Counted from the first letter of the stretch, positions 50,445 through 59,896 are shown. The stretch is DNA of 64,000 nucleotides from Caulobacter rhizosphaerae (GCF_010977555.1 NZ_CP048815.1:1852501-1916500), one strand, 5' to 3'. Numbers and translations: made by a program. Notes: a model not told the origin generated them from the letters alone.

Positions 50445-51434
50445 ATGGAGACCAAGCTGCGCGTGCGGGTGGCGGTGGCCGGCGCCGGCGCGATCGGATC
50501 GGCCGTGGCGCTGACCCTGGTGCGCGCCGGGTTCGACGTCACGCTTTTCGACCCCAATTCCCCCGGCGACAATGCGTCCGGCGTGGCGGCCGGCATGCTG
50601 GCGCCGCTCGCCGAGGCGGTGTTCGATCCCGTCTCGACCCCGCACCTGGCCCTGCTGAGGCGGGCCCGCGACCGCTGGCCGGCCTTTACGGCGGGGCTGG
50701 ACCTGCCGATCCTGCGGGACGGCCTGAGGGTCGAGGGCGAGGCGGCCTGGCTGGCCGGTATCGCCGCCCGCCTTGAGGCCCTGGGCGCGCCGTTCCAGCG
50801 GCTAGACGGCGCCCTGGTGGACGCCGAGGACTGGCGGGTCGAGGCGCGGCCGGCCCTGGCGGCCCTGCGAATCGGTTTCGAGGCCCTGGGCGGACGCTTT
50901 GCGGCCCGCGCCTTAGCGGCCGACGACCTGCCGGCCTTTTCGGCCGTCGTTCTGGCGACCGGCGCGGGCGACGCCGGCGGCTTGGCCCCGGAACTGGCGG
51001 CGCTGACCCCGATCAAGGGCCAGATCCTGCGCGCCGACCGCGGACCTTCGAGCGGGCCGGTGATCCGGGGCGAGGGGGTCTATGTCTGCCCCGGCGATCG
51101 GCCGGCGATCGGCGCGACCATGGAGGCGGGCCGGGCCGACCTGGCGGTTGATCCCTCGGCGACGGCGGCCCTGCGCGCGGCGGCGATCCGCCTGCGTCCG
51201 GAACTGGCCGAGGCGCGGATGACCACCGAGGTGGGCGTGCGGGCCGCCACGCCCGATGGCCTGCCCCTGGTGGGCTGGAGCGCGACGCCGGGCGTGATGC
51301 TGGCGGTCGGCGCCCGCCGTAACGGCTGGCTGCTGGCCCCGCTTGTGGCCGATCTGGTCGCGGCGTATCTGAAGGGTGATCACCCAGGTTCGGACGCCAC
51401 GTCGCTGGACGCGCGGCGCTTCTCGAGGACCTGA
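50445..51434 (+). CDS. thiO: Glycine oxidase ThiO-like FAD enzyme
   Basis: A 329-residue DAO-family flavoenzyme: the VAVAGAGAIGSAVALTLVRA dinucleotide fold, NASGVAAGMLAPLAEAVFDP typical of ThiO, LTPIKGQILR and a C-terminal ATPDGLPLVGW. ThiO makes the imine for the thiamine thiazole. No other thiamine gene is next to it and no THI-box riboswitch was seen upstream, so another amino-acid oxidase is possible. Confidence 0.75.
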   Translation: METKLRVRVAVAGAGAIGSAVALTLVRAGFDVTLFDPNSPGDNASGVAAGMLAPLAEAVFDPVSTPHLALLRRARDRWPAFTAGLDLPILRDGLRVEGEAAWLAGIAARLEALGAPFQRLDGALVDAEDWRVEARPALAALRIGFEALGGRFAARALAADDLPAFSAVVLATGAGDAGGLAPELAALTPIKGQILRADRGPSSGPVIRGEGVYVCPGDRPAIGATMEAGRADLAVDPSATAALRAAAIRLRPELAEARMTTEVGVRAATPDGLPLVGWSATPGVMLAVGARRNGWLLAPLVADLVAAYLKGDHPGSDATSLDARRFSRT

Positions 51435-51474
51435 GCCGCGACGACAAGAACCATAACCAGCAGGGCAGGGGCGA

Positions 51475-52638
51475 ATGGGCGGATTTGGGTTGACCGAGGA
51501 CCAGGAAGCCATCCGCGACGGCGTCGCCAAGCTGTGCGCCGACTTCGACGACGACTATTGGCGCCGCACCGACGAGACCGGGATCTTCCCCGAGGAATTC
51601 GTGGCCGCCATCGCCCAGGGCGGCTGGCTGGGCGTGGCCATGCCCGAGAGCGTCGGCGGGGCGGGGCTGGGCCTGACCGAGGCGGCGATCATGATGCAGG
51701 CCGTGGCCCAGTCGGGCGCGGGCTTTTCGGGCGCCAGCGCCATCCACCTGAACATCTTCGGCCCGATGCCGATCGTGAAGTTCGGCACCGACGAGCAGCG
51801 CCGGGAGCACCTGCCGCGGCTGATCTCGGGCCAGGACAAGATGTGCTTTGCGGTGACCGAGCCCAATTCGGGCCTGGACACCGCCAGCCTGGAAACCCGA
51901 GCCGAGAAGGTCGAGGGCGGCTATCGCCTGAACGGCCGCAAGATCTGGACCACCGGCGCCCAGCGCGCCAACAAGATCCTGATCATCGCCCGGACCACGC
52001 CTAAGGACCAGTGCGCCAAGCCGACCCAGGGCCTTTCCCTGTTCTATACCGACCGCGAGAAGATCGAGGCCAAGCCGATCCCCAAGATGGGGCGCAAGGC
52101 GGTCGAGTGTAATATGCTGTTCATCGAGGACCTGTTCGTGCCGGCCGACGACCTGGTCGGCGAGGCGGGCAAGGGCTTTTCCTACCTGCTGCACGGCCTG
52201 AACCCCGAACGGGTGCTGTTCGCGGTCGAGGCCATCGGCCTGGGGCGTGCGGCCCTGGCCAAGGCGACGACCTACGCTCGCGAGCGCGTGGTGTTCGGTC
52301 GGCCGATCGGCCAGAACCAGGGTGTCGCCCACCCCCTGGCCAGGTCCTGGGCCGAGCTGGAGGCCGCCAACCTGCTGGCCTTCAAGGCCGCCGCCCTCTA
52401 CGACGCCGGCCAGGACTGCGGGGCCGAGGCCAACGCCGCCAAGTACCTGGGCGCCGAGGCGGGCTTCACCGCCTGCGAGAGCTCGGTCCTGGCCCATGGC
52501 GGCATGGGGTACGCCAAGGAATACGACGTCGAGCGCTATTTCCGCGAGGCGATGATCGCCCGGATCGCGCCGGTCAGCCGCGAGATGATCCTGAACTTCA
52601 TCGCCGAACGGGTGCTGGGGTTGCCGAAGAGCTATTGA
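51475..52638 (+). CDS. Acyl-CoA dehydrogenase
   Basis: A 387-residue FAD enzyme that introduces the alpha-beta double bond in acyl-CoA. It has CFAVTEPNSGLDTASLETRA, IWTTGAQ, GRPIGQNQGVAHPLA, and an ending with LAHGGMGYAKEYDVERYFREA. Substrate chain length cannot be read from sequence. It is 40 nt after thiO and may be co-transcribed. Confidence 0.93.
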   Translation: MGGFGLTEDQEAIRDGVAKLCADFDDDYWRRTDETGIFPEEFVAAIAQGGWLGVAMPESVGGAGLGLTEAAIMMQAVAQSGAGFSGASAIHLNIFGPMPIVKFGTDEQRREHLPRLISGQDKMCFAVTEPNSGLDTASLETRAEKVEGGYRLNGRKIWTTGAQRANKILIIARTTPKDQCAKPTQGLSLFYTDREKIEAKPIPKMGRKAVECNMLFIEDLFVPADDLVGEAGKGFSYLLHGLNPERVLFAVEAIGLGRAALAKATTYARERVVFGRPIGQNQGVAHPLARSWAELEAANLLAFKAAALYDAGQDCGAEANAAKYLGAEAGFTACESSVLAHGGMGYAKEYDVERYFREAMIARIAPVSREMILNFIAERVLGLPKSY

Positions 52639-52669
52639 GGAGGCCTTTCTTTCGGGAAATGAGGCGCCC

Positions 52670-52790
52670 ACTTGCCCCCTACGGACCGCTTCGCGGTCGT
52701 CTTCCCCCAGAGGGGGAAGAGCGCTCCGGTGCGAAGGCTCCGCCCCCTTTGGGGGCGGACAGACCGCGAAGCGGTCAGGTGGGGGCAAGT
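52670..52790. repeat. 121-bp intergenic palindrome, copy 1
   Basis: Ends acttgcccc and ggggcaagt are complementary, and inner arms (gaccgcttcgcggtc, cccccagaggggg) form local hairpins. A second copy in opposite orientation is at 60276-60393. Confidence 0.75.
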
Positions 52791-52823
52791 GTTGGCCGCC
52801 TCACGCGATCTCTCGCTGAAGGT

Positions 52824-53180
52824 ATGGAAAGGGACGCGGAGCGCCGGACATCGTCCGGAGTGTTTGAGTAGTAACCGTTTTCGACGAAGCCCGATCGCTC
52901 CGCGCGGTCGTTGTCCGGAAGCGCAGCGGCGCTGAGCCCTGTTGGGGCCTCGCCGCCTTGAAGCCTCCGACGGGCGGGCCAGGTCAACGAACCCCGGTCC
53001 CGGACCGCGAGCGCGTCACCGCCCGCCTGTTGCTCAATCAGCCCTCGCGCCACGTCGTTTTTGTGTTCCAGGCCCGACCGGCTCCAGAGACGCGAAGTTT
53101 GGTCCAAAAGGACCGCCGACGGAGCTTCCCGCTCGATCGCCCCCCGCCGCCGCATCGGTCGCTGGCCATGCCCTTTCCCT
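52824..53180 (-). repeat. 358-bp dispersed element, copy 2
   Basis: Inverted near-identical copy of 1143-1500. Its termini are ATGGAAAGGG and CCCTTTCCCT (one mismatch in the terminal repeat). Confidence 0.8.
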
Positions 53181-53302
53181 GCGTCGAGGTGGGTACAGGA
53201 TAAGGGCGATCTGGAAGGGTGAGGATAAGTTAGGTCGAGAAAGTTCAAGATGTTGATTTTACTTATGTTCGTCGCGGATACCCAGAGGATAAGCGCACGA
53301 CT

Positions 53303-53541
53303 GGGGACACGCCGCAAGGGCATGTCCCCGCGCGGGAGACGGGGACAGGCACGCACGGCAAGACCTCCTCAGGCCTGACGAAGCCTTGGAGTGCGTGCCT
53401 GTCCCCAAAGTCATCCGCAGCGCTGGCTCGTCCGTCCCCAAGAGCGGGTTCAAGGCCGGACACAACAGATCAAGGAGGGGACACGCACTCACGCAAACGC
53501 CCTGCACGCCGACCAACGCCTTGCCGTGAGTGCGCGTCCCC
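53303..53541. repeat. Three REP-like hairpins sharing GGGGACA
   Basis: Hairpin 1 (53303-53329) has arms ggggaca/tgtcccc. Hairpin 2 (53341-53406) has 16-bp perfect arms starting ggggacaggcacgcac. Hairpin 3 (53477-53541) has 17-bp arms starting ggggacacgcactcacg with one mismatch. They resemble GGGGACA palindromes associated with REP/RAYT transposases; no transposase gene is here. This fills the rest of the gap after the acyl-CoA dehydrogenase. Confidence 0.7.
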
Positions 53542-53556
53542 GACAGGCCCGCTGAA

Positions 53557-53950
53557 CTAGTCGAGCTTCACCAGAGGGCAGTTGAGCCAGACATTGGAGT
53601 TGGCCTTGTAGGCTTTCATCGAGGTGAAGCCGTAGGCGCTCCACGATGTCGTGTCGCTCGGGTCGACCGCCTTTTCCAGGATCACAACTTTGTAGAGGCA
53701 GCTCTTGGGAGCGCCGACACGTTGATAGATCCATTGGGTGGGTCTTCCAGCTCAGTCGCTTGGGCGTGATCTTCAGCAGTCCGCTGCAGGCGCGTCCGGC
53801 GCCCTCGAAAACGCCTAGCTGGACGCGTGGCTCGACCGGCGGCGAAACGGCTGCTCGCGGCCGCGCGGGCTGGTCGGGCGCTCTGTCGCGCGCCGCGGCG
53901 GGCGCGCACAGCAGCAGGGCGAGCAGAAGGAAGCGGGGCGAGGGCTTCAT
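53557..53950 (-). pseudogene. Decayed third copy of the exported immunity-like protein
   Basis: A signal sequence (MKPSPRFLLLALLLCAPAAA), then VQLGVFEGAGRACSGLL and LKITPKRLSWKT as in the intact copy. After LSWKT about 20 codons are missing and the frame shifts; the remaining family sequence (RVGAPKSCLY, then GFTSMKAYKA and CPLVKLD) continues in another frame. Confidence 0.85.
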
Positions 53951-54024
53951 GATCAAGCCTGCGTGATCCACGCGAAGTTCGTGGGAAATCGGCGTTTCCG
54001 GCATCTCCGGCCGCCCACCGTCGA

Positions 54025-54481
54025 GCTAGGCCGCTTTCACCAGGTAGCACTTGAGCTGCTCGAACTTGGCGTCGGCCTTGTAGGCTTTTACGGAGGTGAA
54101 GCCAGAGACGTTCTACGCCCAGTCGTCTGTATCGACCGCCTTTTCCAGCACCACCACCTTATAGAGGCAGCTCTTGGGGGCGCCGACGCGTTGATAGGCC
54201 CATCGGGTGACGCTGCCCTCCTGGCGACGCTCCGCCAGGGTGTAGGCTGTGGGTGGGCAGGGATTGAACGGAGGGCTCCAACTCAGCCGCCTGGGGGTGA
54301 TCTTCAACAGTCCGCTGCAAGCGCGTCCGGTGCCCTCGAAGACACCTAGTTGGACGCGCGGCTCGCCTGATGGCGAACCGGTGGCCGGCGTCTGCGCGGG
54401 CTTGTTGGGCGCTCTGGCGAGAGCCGCGGGGGGCGCGCACAGCAGAAGCGCGAGGAGGAGGAGACGGAGTGAGGGCTTCAT
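54025..54481 (-). pseudogene. Second copy of the exported immunity-like protein, amber-truncated
   Basis: Intact from the signal (MKPSLRLLLLALLLCAPPAA) to VDTDDWA, then a TAG at 54115-54113 where the intact copy has TGG (Trp). Past the stop the frame remains open and homologous (NVSGFTSVKAYKA, CYLVKAA) to a stop at 54025. About 30 residues are lost. Confidence 0.85.
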
Positions 54482-54544
54482 GGTGAGGCCTGTGAGATCC
54501 AGGTGAAAGCTCTGGGGGCGGCGTCTCGAGCCCTCGTCGCCGAA

Positions 54545-54994
54545 CTAATCCAGCTTCACCAGATAGCAACTGAGACGGATATCAGAGCTGGCCTTGTAGG
54601 CCTGCATCGAGGTGAAGCCAGTGACGTTCCACGCGATCGAGCTGTCTGGGCTGACCACTTTCTTCAGCACAACCAACTTGTAGAAGCAGCTCTTGGGGGC
54701 GCCGACGCGCCGATAGACCCATCGGGTGGTCCCGTCCTCCTGGCGACGCTCCGCCAGGGTGAAGGCCAAGGTGGGGCAGGAACTAAAGGGGGTCTTCCAG
54801 CTCAGCCGCTTGGGCGTGATCTTCAGCAGTCCGCTGCAGGCGCGTCCGGTGCCCTCGAAGACGCCGAGTTGAAGGCGGGGCTCGCTCGGCGGTGCAGCGG
54901 CGGCCGGCGCGGGCTTGTCGGGCGCCCCGGCGCGCGCCGCGGCGGGTGCGTACAGCAGCAGGGTGAGCAGGAAGAGGCGGAGTGAGGGGTTCAT
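54545..54994 (-). CDS. Exported protein, probable immunity to the LysM enzyme
   Basis: A 149-residue protein with an N-terminal signal (MNPSLRLFLLTLLLYAPAAA), an Ala/Pro linker and a beta-rich domain with paired cysteines (GRACSGLL, FSSCPTLAFTL, GAPKSCFYK, RLSCYLVKLD). Its ATG overlaps the stop of the upstream transglycosylase-LysM gene (ATGA). Periplasmic location, coupling and tandem duplication suit an immunity protein. No family name is recognised, so a general exported protein remains possible. Confidence 0.65.
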   Translation of the reverse strand: MNPSLRLFLLTLLLYAPAAARAGAPDKPAPAAAAPPSEPRLQLGVFEGTGRACSGLLKITPKRLSWKTPFSSCPTLAFTLAERRQEDGTTRWVYRRVGAPKSCFYKLVVLKKVVSPDSSIAWNVTGFTSMQAYKASSDIRLSCYLVKLD

Positions 54995-55695
54995 TTGATC
55001 TTCCCCAGACAATAGGCAAGCTTTTCGGCGTAACGCTTGTCGCCAGAGTTGTAGAGCCTGGCTACCGTGGTATTATCGAGCGACTTGAAGCCGGTGATTG
55101 TCTTCATCATCTTGGCTTTTCGAATCTTGACGGTCTGGCCGATCTTCAGGGTGTGGAGGCCCGGATTCAGCCAATACAACTCGCCGAGCGTCGAGCCGTT
55201 CTGCCTGGCGATGCGATCGAGGCTGTCGCCGGGAACGACCTTGTAGTCATGGACCGGGTCTGTGAGATCCTCGACATTGACGTAATCGTAGTTGGCGGCC
55301 TTCATTAGCAAATAGCCGACGCCCGCCTGGATGTTCTTCACGGGGTCGGTGCGGACGTTCTGGAACGTCAAGCTGCTGGCGATGTCGCTAGGCATGATCA
55401 AATCGCCGCCCTCCTTGCCGCCCAGCAGGGCTGCAAGGCCTGGGTCGCTCACGTCGCCGATCTGCATGGGCTGGGTCGCCCAGGAATCAGAGGGGGCGCC
55501 AGTCTCGGTCCACACCATCGCCTTGACCAGTTTCCAGTCCAGAGCCGTGAAGCCCGGGGCTGATTTCAGGTGCGTGTTGTACTTATCGACCGTGCTTTTG
55601 ATGACTGCGTCGTAGCTGTGCCAAGCTGGATTCTTGCCCGATGTGTCAATCGTGTCCTTCCACTTCTCGAAGGGGGTCTTCGGGGGCAACGGCAT
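54991..55695 (-). CDS. Transglycosylase-like LysM protein, possible effector
   Basis: A 234-residue protein without signal sequence. The first 140 residues resemble a transglycosylase/lysozyme-like domain (WKLVKAMVWTETGAPSDSWA with a candidate catalytic Glu, TQPMQIGDVSDPGLAALLGG, IQAGVGYLLM). A LysM domain follows (YKVVPGDSLDRIARQNGSTL, LNPGLHTLKIGQTVKIRKA). Lack of a signal plus a coupled exported partner suggests a peptidoglycan-attacking effector delivered by a specialised secretion system. The start is placed at 55695; upstream codons look like intergenic sequence. Confidence 0.7.
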   Translation of the reverse strand: MPLPPKTPFEKWKDTIDTSGKNPAWHSYDAVIKSTVDKYNTHLKSAPGFTALDWKLVKAMVWTETGAPSDSWATQPMQIGDVSDPGLAALLGGKEGGDLIMPSDIASSLTFQNVRTDPVKNIQAGVGYLLMKAANYDYVNVEDLTDPVHDYKVVPGDSLDRIARQNGSTLGELYWLNPGLHTLKIGQTVKIRKAKMMKTITGFKSLDNTTVARLYNSGDKRYAEKLAYCLGKIK

Positions 55696-55810
55696 GCGAC
55701 GCTCACGGGTAGCGGACAGGGCGGGCGAAGCGCGCCCAGGTAGAGCAGCTTGGGCTGGAATCCGATTTTCGTCCAGGCGCGCGGCGGCGCCTGGCGCAGC
55801 GCCCATACGA

Positions 55811-55847
55811 AAAATCCCGGAGCGGCCTTTCGGGCCGTCCGGGATTT
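55811..55847. terminator. Bidirectional terminator between gcrA and LysM gene
   Basis: aaaatcccgga / tccgggatttt with a gcggcc...gggccg inner stem; A and T tracts on either side. Confidence 0.85.
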
Positions 55848-55869
55848 TCGGTCCGCGGTGGGTTGCGGG

Positions 55870-56388
55870 CTAGATGTAGCGGCGCAGCGAGCGGGCCAGT
55901 TCGGTCGGGCCCGACTTCTTCTTGGTCTGCTGGGGCTGGTAGGCGACCCGGGCGTGCTCGTTGCAGTACGGGCCGTCCGACGAGCGTCGGCCGCAGAAGG
56001 TGAAGCCGTCGGTCGACGGGTCGCCGATCGGCCACTTGCACATGTGGGCGCCCAGGGTCAGCACGGTGGCCGAGCCCGGCTCCTCGGCGCGGAAGGCCGG
56101 GACCGACGGCTGCTGGGCCACGGCCGGCAGCGGCGCCGGCTCGGCGGCGATCACCCGGCGCGGCGCCGAGGGCATCGCCGTGGCGGCCGGGCGCGCCGGA
56201 CGCGGGGCCTTGAAGGCCGGGCGCGCCGGTTGCGACGGCGCGGCGCGGCCCGACAGGCCCAGGCGGTGCACCTTGCCGATCACGGCGTTGCGCGTGACGC
56301 CGCCCAGCTGTTTGGCGATCTGACTGGCGGACAGGCCGTCCAGCCAGAGCTTCTTCAAGGTGGTGACCCGTTCGTCAGTCCAGCTCAT
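55870..56388 (-). CDS. gcrA: Cell cycle regulator GcrA
   Basis: A 172-residue GcrA. The N-terminal HTH (WTDERVTTLKKLWLDGLSAS, QIAKQLGGVTRNAVIGKVHR) binds DNA, preferring CcrM-methylated GANTC; an Ala/Pro linker leads to a C-terminal sigma70-binding region with CKWPIGDP and FCGRRSSDGPYCNEHA. It is a master regulator of S-phase genes in Caulobacter. Three GANTC sites lie upstream (56410-56562). Confidence 0.97.
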   Translation of the reverse strand: MSWTDERVTTLKKLWLDGLSASQIAKQLGGVTRNAVIGKVHRLGLSGRAAPSQPARPAFKAPRPARPAATAMPSAPRRVIAAEPAPLPAVAQQPSVPAFRAEEPGSATVLTLGAHMCKWPIGDPSTDGFTFCGRRSSDGPYCNEHARVAYQPQQTKKKSGPTELARSLRRYI

Positions 56389-56409
56389 GACCCATCTCCG
56401 CCTAAAAAA

Positions 56410-56562
56410 GAGTCCGAAACGGGTTTCCCCGACTCGCCCCGGCCTCTACATCTGGTGTACGGACGGCCCCGCCGGCCGCTCGCCTACCAGATAGTGTAAA
56501 GAATACGTTAAAACACACAATAGGCGCCATCCGGTCTGTCCACAGAAACAACATATTGATTC
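56410..56562. promoter_or_regulatory. gcrA upstream region with GANTC sites
   Basis: gagtc at 56410, gactc at 56431 and gattc at 56558. A DnaA-box-like ctgtccaca and a half CtrA-like ttaa also occur in this divergent gap. Methylation-dependent control of gcrA is inferred. Confidence 0.45.
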
Positions 56563-56685
56563 CGTCGGCGCGCCGCTTGCGCCGGGCCCGCCTCGGGCGC
56601 ACATGCCAGGGGCTTGGCTGATCGAGGGTCCTGGCGGCGCCAGGCCCTCGGGCCGTTCGATCGAGACCTCCAGGACCGCAAGCCC

Positions 56686-57507
56686 ATGAAAGACGTGACG
56701 GCCTCCGTCATCCCCCCGCAGCCGCGCGACTATCACGGCTGGAACTGGAGCGGGTTCTTCACCCTCTACCAGCGCGAGATCCGCCGCTTCTGGAAGGTGG
56801 GCACCCAGACGGTCGCCGCCCCGGTGGTGACGACCCTGCTCTACATGCTGGTGTTCGTGGTGGCGGTGGGCGGCAGCCGGCCGGCGGTCGGGGGCGTGAC
56901 CTTCGGCCATTTCGTGGCCCCGGGCCTGATCATGATGGCCATCCTCAACAACGCCTTCGCCAATTCATCCTCGTCGCTGATCCAGGCCAAGATGATGGGC
57001 CTGACGCCGGACTTCCTGACGCCGCCGCTGTCACCGCTGGAGCAGGTGGCGGCGTTCGGCCTGGGCGCGGCGACGCGCGGCATCGTCGTGGGGACGGTCA
57101 CCGCCCTGGTGATCGGCGTGCTGCCCGGCGCGGGCCTGCAGGTCAGCCACCTGTGGGCGATCCTCTATTTCGCGGTCGGCGCCTCGGTCATCCTGGGCCT
57201 GGCCGGCGTGCTGGCCGGCCTGTGGGCCGAGAAGTTCGACCAGCTGGCGGCGGTGACCAATTTCGTGATCATGCCGATGACCTTCCTGTCGGGCACCTTC
57301 TACCTGGTCGACCGCCTGCCCGAGCCGTTCCGCTCGGCCAGCCACTTCAATCCGTTCTTCTACCTGATCGACGGCTTCCGCTACGGCTTCATCGGCCACG
57401 CCGACGGCTCGGTGGCGATCGGGGCGGTGGTGACCGCGGCCCTGTCGGTGGGGCTGTTCCTCTGGTGCTGGTGGCTTTTCCGGACCGGATACCGGCTGAA
57501 GAGCTAG
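56686..57507 (+). CDS. ABC-2 type transporter permease
   Basis: A 273-residue inner-membrane protein with six hydrophobic segments (FWKVGTQTVAAPVVTTLLYM, FVVAVGG, VAPGLIMMAILNNAF, MPMTFLSGTFYLVDRLPEPF near the conserved loop). It fits ABC-2 permeases for drugs or polysaccharides. The ATPase subunit is not in this window's neighbourhood. The upstream in-frame start at 56614 is less likely. Confidence 0.88.
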   Translation: MKDVTASVIPPQPRDYHGWNWSGFFTLYQREIRRFWKVGTQTVAAPVVTTLLYMLVFVVAVGGSRPAVGGVTFGHFVAPGLIMMAILNNAFANSSSSLIQAKMMGLTPDFLTPPLSPLEQVAAFGLGAATRGIVVGTVTALVIGVLPGAGLQVSHLWAILYFAVGASVILGLAGVLAGLWAEKFDQLAAVTNFVIMPMTFLSGTFYLVDRLPEPFRSASHFNPFFYLIDGFRYGFIGHADGSVAIGAVVTAALSVGLFLWCWWLFRTGYRLKS

Positions 57508-57586
57508 ATTTCGCCGTTGAGCGCCGGTGTGACCGCAAACACTGTGGCGCAGCCGTCCCTGACACTCAAAATTCACCCGGGCTTTG

Positions 57587-57668
57587 TTGACAGGGCGCGG
57601 ATACGCGCCGACAACGCTGGGCCTTCCGGTCCCCGTGCTTTCGAGCACGGGGGCTTCTTTCCTTTTTG
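57587..57668 (+). promoter_or_regulatory. argD leader with promoter-like box and attenuator-like hairpin
   Basis: TTGACA at 57587 is followed by an 8-bp hairpin ccccgtgc / gcacgggg (57631-57652) and a T-rich tract, all before the argD ribosome site (gggagg). The hairpin could end the permease transcript or attenuate argD. Confidence 0.45.
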
Positions 57669-57678
57669 GGAGGCCGTC

Positions 57679-58893
57679 TTGAGCACGTCGACGTCGTCTA
57701 ACCCCGCGCAACACCACATCATGGGCGTCTATAACCGCGCCCCGCTGGCGTTCGAGCGAGGCCGAGGCGCGCGCCTGTTCTCGACCACCGGCGAGGAATA
57801 CCTGGACTGCGTGGCCGGCATCGCCACCTGCGGCCTGGGCCACGCCCACCCGGTGCTGGTCGACGCGCTGAAGACCCAGGGCGAGAAGCTCTGGCACGTC
57901 TCCAACATCTACACGATCCCCGAGCAGGAAGTGCTGGCCGACAAGCTGTGCGCGGCCACCTTCGCCGACGTGGTGTTCTTCACCAATTCGGGCACCGAGG
58001 CGATCGAGTGCGCCCTGAAGGCCGCGCGCCGCTACCACGTGGTCAACGGCCAGCCCGAGCGGGTCGACATCATCGGTTTCGACGGCTCGTTCCACGGCCG
58101 CTCGTACGCGGCGGTCAACGCCTCGGGCAACGCCGGCTACCTGGACGGCTTCGGGCCGCGCCTGCCGGGCTATGTCCAGCTGCCGTTCGGCGACTGGGAC
58201 GCCCTGAAGGCGGCCATCGGCCCGACCACGGCCGGGGTGATCATCGAGCCGGTGCAGGGCGAGGGCGGGGCGCGGGCCCTGACCGACGCCCAGCTCAACG
58301 AACTGCGCCAGATCACCCGCGACGCGGGCGTCCTGCTGATCTTCGACGAGGTCCAGAGCGGCATGGGCCGGACCGGCAAGCTGTTCGCCCACGAATGGGC
58401 CAGCGACGCCGCGCCGGACATCATGGCGGTGGCCAAGGCCCTGGGCGGCGGCTTCCCGGTCGGCGCCTGCCTGGCGTCCACCGAGGGCGCGCGCGGCATG
58501 ACGCCGGGCGTCCACGGCTCGACCTACGGCGGCAACCCGCTGGCCATGGCCGTGGGCAAGGCGGCGTTCGACGCGATCAACACGCCGGAGATCCTGGACA
58601 ACGTGAAGACCGTCGCCGGCTTCTTCACCCAGCAGTTGGAAGGCCTCAAGGACCGCTTCCCGGACGTCATCGTCGACGTCCGCGGCAAGGGCCTGCTGAT
58701 CGGCGTCAAGCTGATCCCCAACAATCGCGAGTTCATGGTCCTGGCCCGCGACCAGAAGCTGCTGATCGCCGGCGGTGGCGACAACTGCGTGCGCCTGCTG
58801 CCGCCGCTGAACCTGACGGTCGAGGAAGCGTCCGAGGCCATCGCCAAGCTCGAAAAGGCCTGCGAGGCCGCCCGGGCCAAAGCCGCCGCCTAA
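57679..58893 (+). CDS. argD: Acetylornithine/succinyldiaminopimelate aminotransferase
   Basis: A 404-residue PLP enzyme of arginine synthesis, possibly also used for lysine. Visible motifs: [79 protein letters not shown], and [14 protein letters not shown] with the PLP lysine. A TTG at 57679 is chosen because gggagg lies 5 nt upstream; the longer reading runs through the hairpin leader. argF follows. Confidence 0.95.
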   Translation: MSTSTSSNPAQHHIMGVYNRAPLAFERGRGARLFSTTGEEYLDCVAGIATCGLGHAHPVLVDALKTQGEKLWHVSNIYTIPEQEVLADKLCAATFADVVFFTNSGTEAIECALKAARRYHVVNGQPERVDIIGFDGSFHGRSYAAVNASGNAGYLDGFGPRLPGYVQLPFGDWDALKAAIGPTTAGVIIEPVQGEGGARALTDAQLNELRQITRDAGVLLIFDEVQSGMGRTGKLFAHEWASDAAPDIMAVAKALGGGFPVGACLASTEGARGMTPGVHGSTYGGNPLAMAVGKAAFDAINTPEILDNVKTVAGFFTQQLEGLKDRFPDVIVDVRGKGLLIGVKLIPNNREFMVLARDQKLLIAGGGDNCVRLLPPLNLTVEEASEAIAKLEKACEAARAKAAA

Positions 58894-58960
58894 ACACGGC
58901 CGCGACCGATCAAACCGCTCGTTCCGGCAAGGCCGGGGCGGGCGGGCAGGGGGATTTGCA

Positions 58961-59896
58961 ATGACCGAACCCAGGCACTTCATCGACCTGTGGAAGCTGG
59001 ACGGCCCGACGTTGCGGCTGATGCTGGAGGACGCCAAGGCCCGCAAGGCCGCCCGCGCCGGCTGGTCCAAGGGGCGCGTCGACGCCGACGCCCCGGCCGC
59101 CGACCGCGTGCTGGCGATGATCTTCCAGAAGAACTCGACCCGCACCCGGTTCTCGTTCGACGCGGCGATCCGGCAGCTGGGCGGCAGCGGCATCATCTCG
59201 ACGTCCAACGACATGCAGCTGGGCCGCGGCGAGACCATCGAGGACACCGCCAAGGTGCTGTCGCGGATGGTCGACGCGGTGATGATCCGCGCCAACAGCC
59301 ACGCCGACGTCGAGCGCTTCGCCCAGGTCTCGACCGTGCCGGTGATCAACGGCCTGACCGACAAGAGCCACCCGTGCCAGATCATGGCCGACCTCCTGAC
59401 GATCGAGGAGCATCGCGGCGACGTCGGCGGCAAGACCATCGCCTGGGTCGGCGACGGCAACAATGTCTGCTCCAGCTTCATCCACGCCGCGCCGCTGCTG
59501 GGCTTCAAGCTGAACATCGCCTGCCCGGCGGTCTACCATCCCGACCTGGTCGACCTTGCCCGCGCCCAGGAGCGCCAGGGCCAGATCGTCATGACCGACG
59601 ACCCGCGCGAGGCCGTGCGCGGCGCCGACGTGGTCGTGGCCGACACCTGGGTGTCGATGGGCGACACCGACCATGACGAGCGCCTGGCGGCCCTGGAGCC
59701 TTACCAGGTCGACGACGCCCTGATGGACCTGTCGGCCCCCGACGGCGTCTTCCTGCACTGCCTGCCGGCCCATCGCGGCGAGGAAGTCACCGACAGCGTG
59801 CTGGACGGCCCGCGCTCACTGGCCTGGGACGAGGCGGAGAACCGCATCCACGCCCAGAAGTCGGTACTGGCCTGGTGCTTCGGGGCGATCGGTTGA
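58961..59896 (+). CDS. argF: Ornithine carbamoyltransferase
   Basis: A 311-residue enzyme making citrulline from ornithine and carbamoyl phosphate. It has the carbamoyl-phosphate loop [12 protein letters not shown], the [11 protein letters not shown] motif, WVGDGNN and the ornithine-binding [11 protein letters not shown]. It follows argD by 67 nt, probably in one operon. Confidence 0.97.
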   Translation: MTEPRHFIDLWKLDGPTLRLMLEDAKARKAARAGWSKGRVDADAPAADRVLAMIFQKNSTRTRFSFDAAIRQLGGSGIISTSNDMQLGRGETIEDTAKVLSRMVDAVMIRANSHADVERFAQVSTVPVINGLTDKSHPCQIMADLLTIEEHRGDVGGKTIAWVGDGNNVCSSFIHAAPLLGFKLNIACPAVYHPDLVDLARAQERQGQIVMTDDPREAVRGADVVVADTWVSMGDTDHDERLAALEPYQVDDALMDLSAPDGVFLHCLPAHRGEEVTDSVLDGPRSLAWDEAENRIHAQKSVLAWCFGAIG

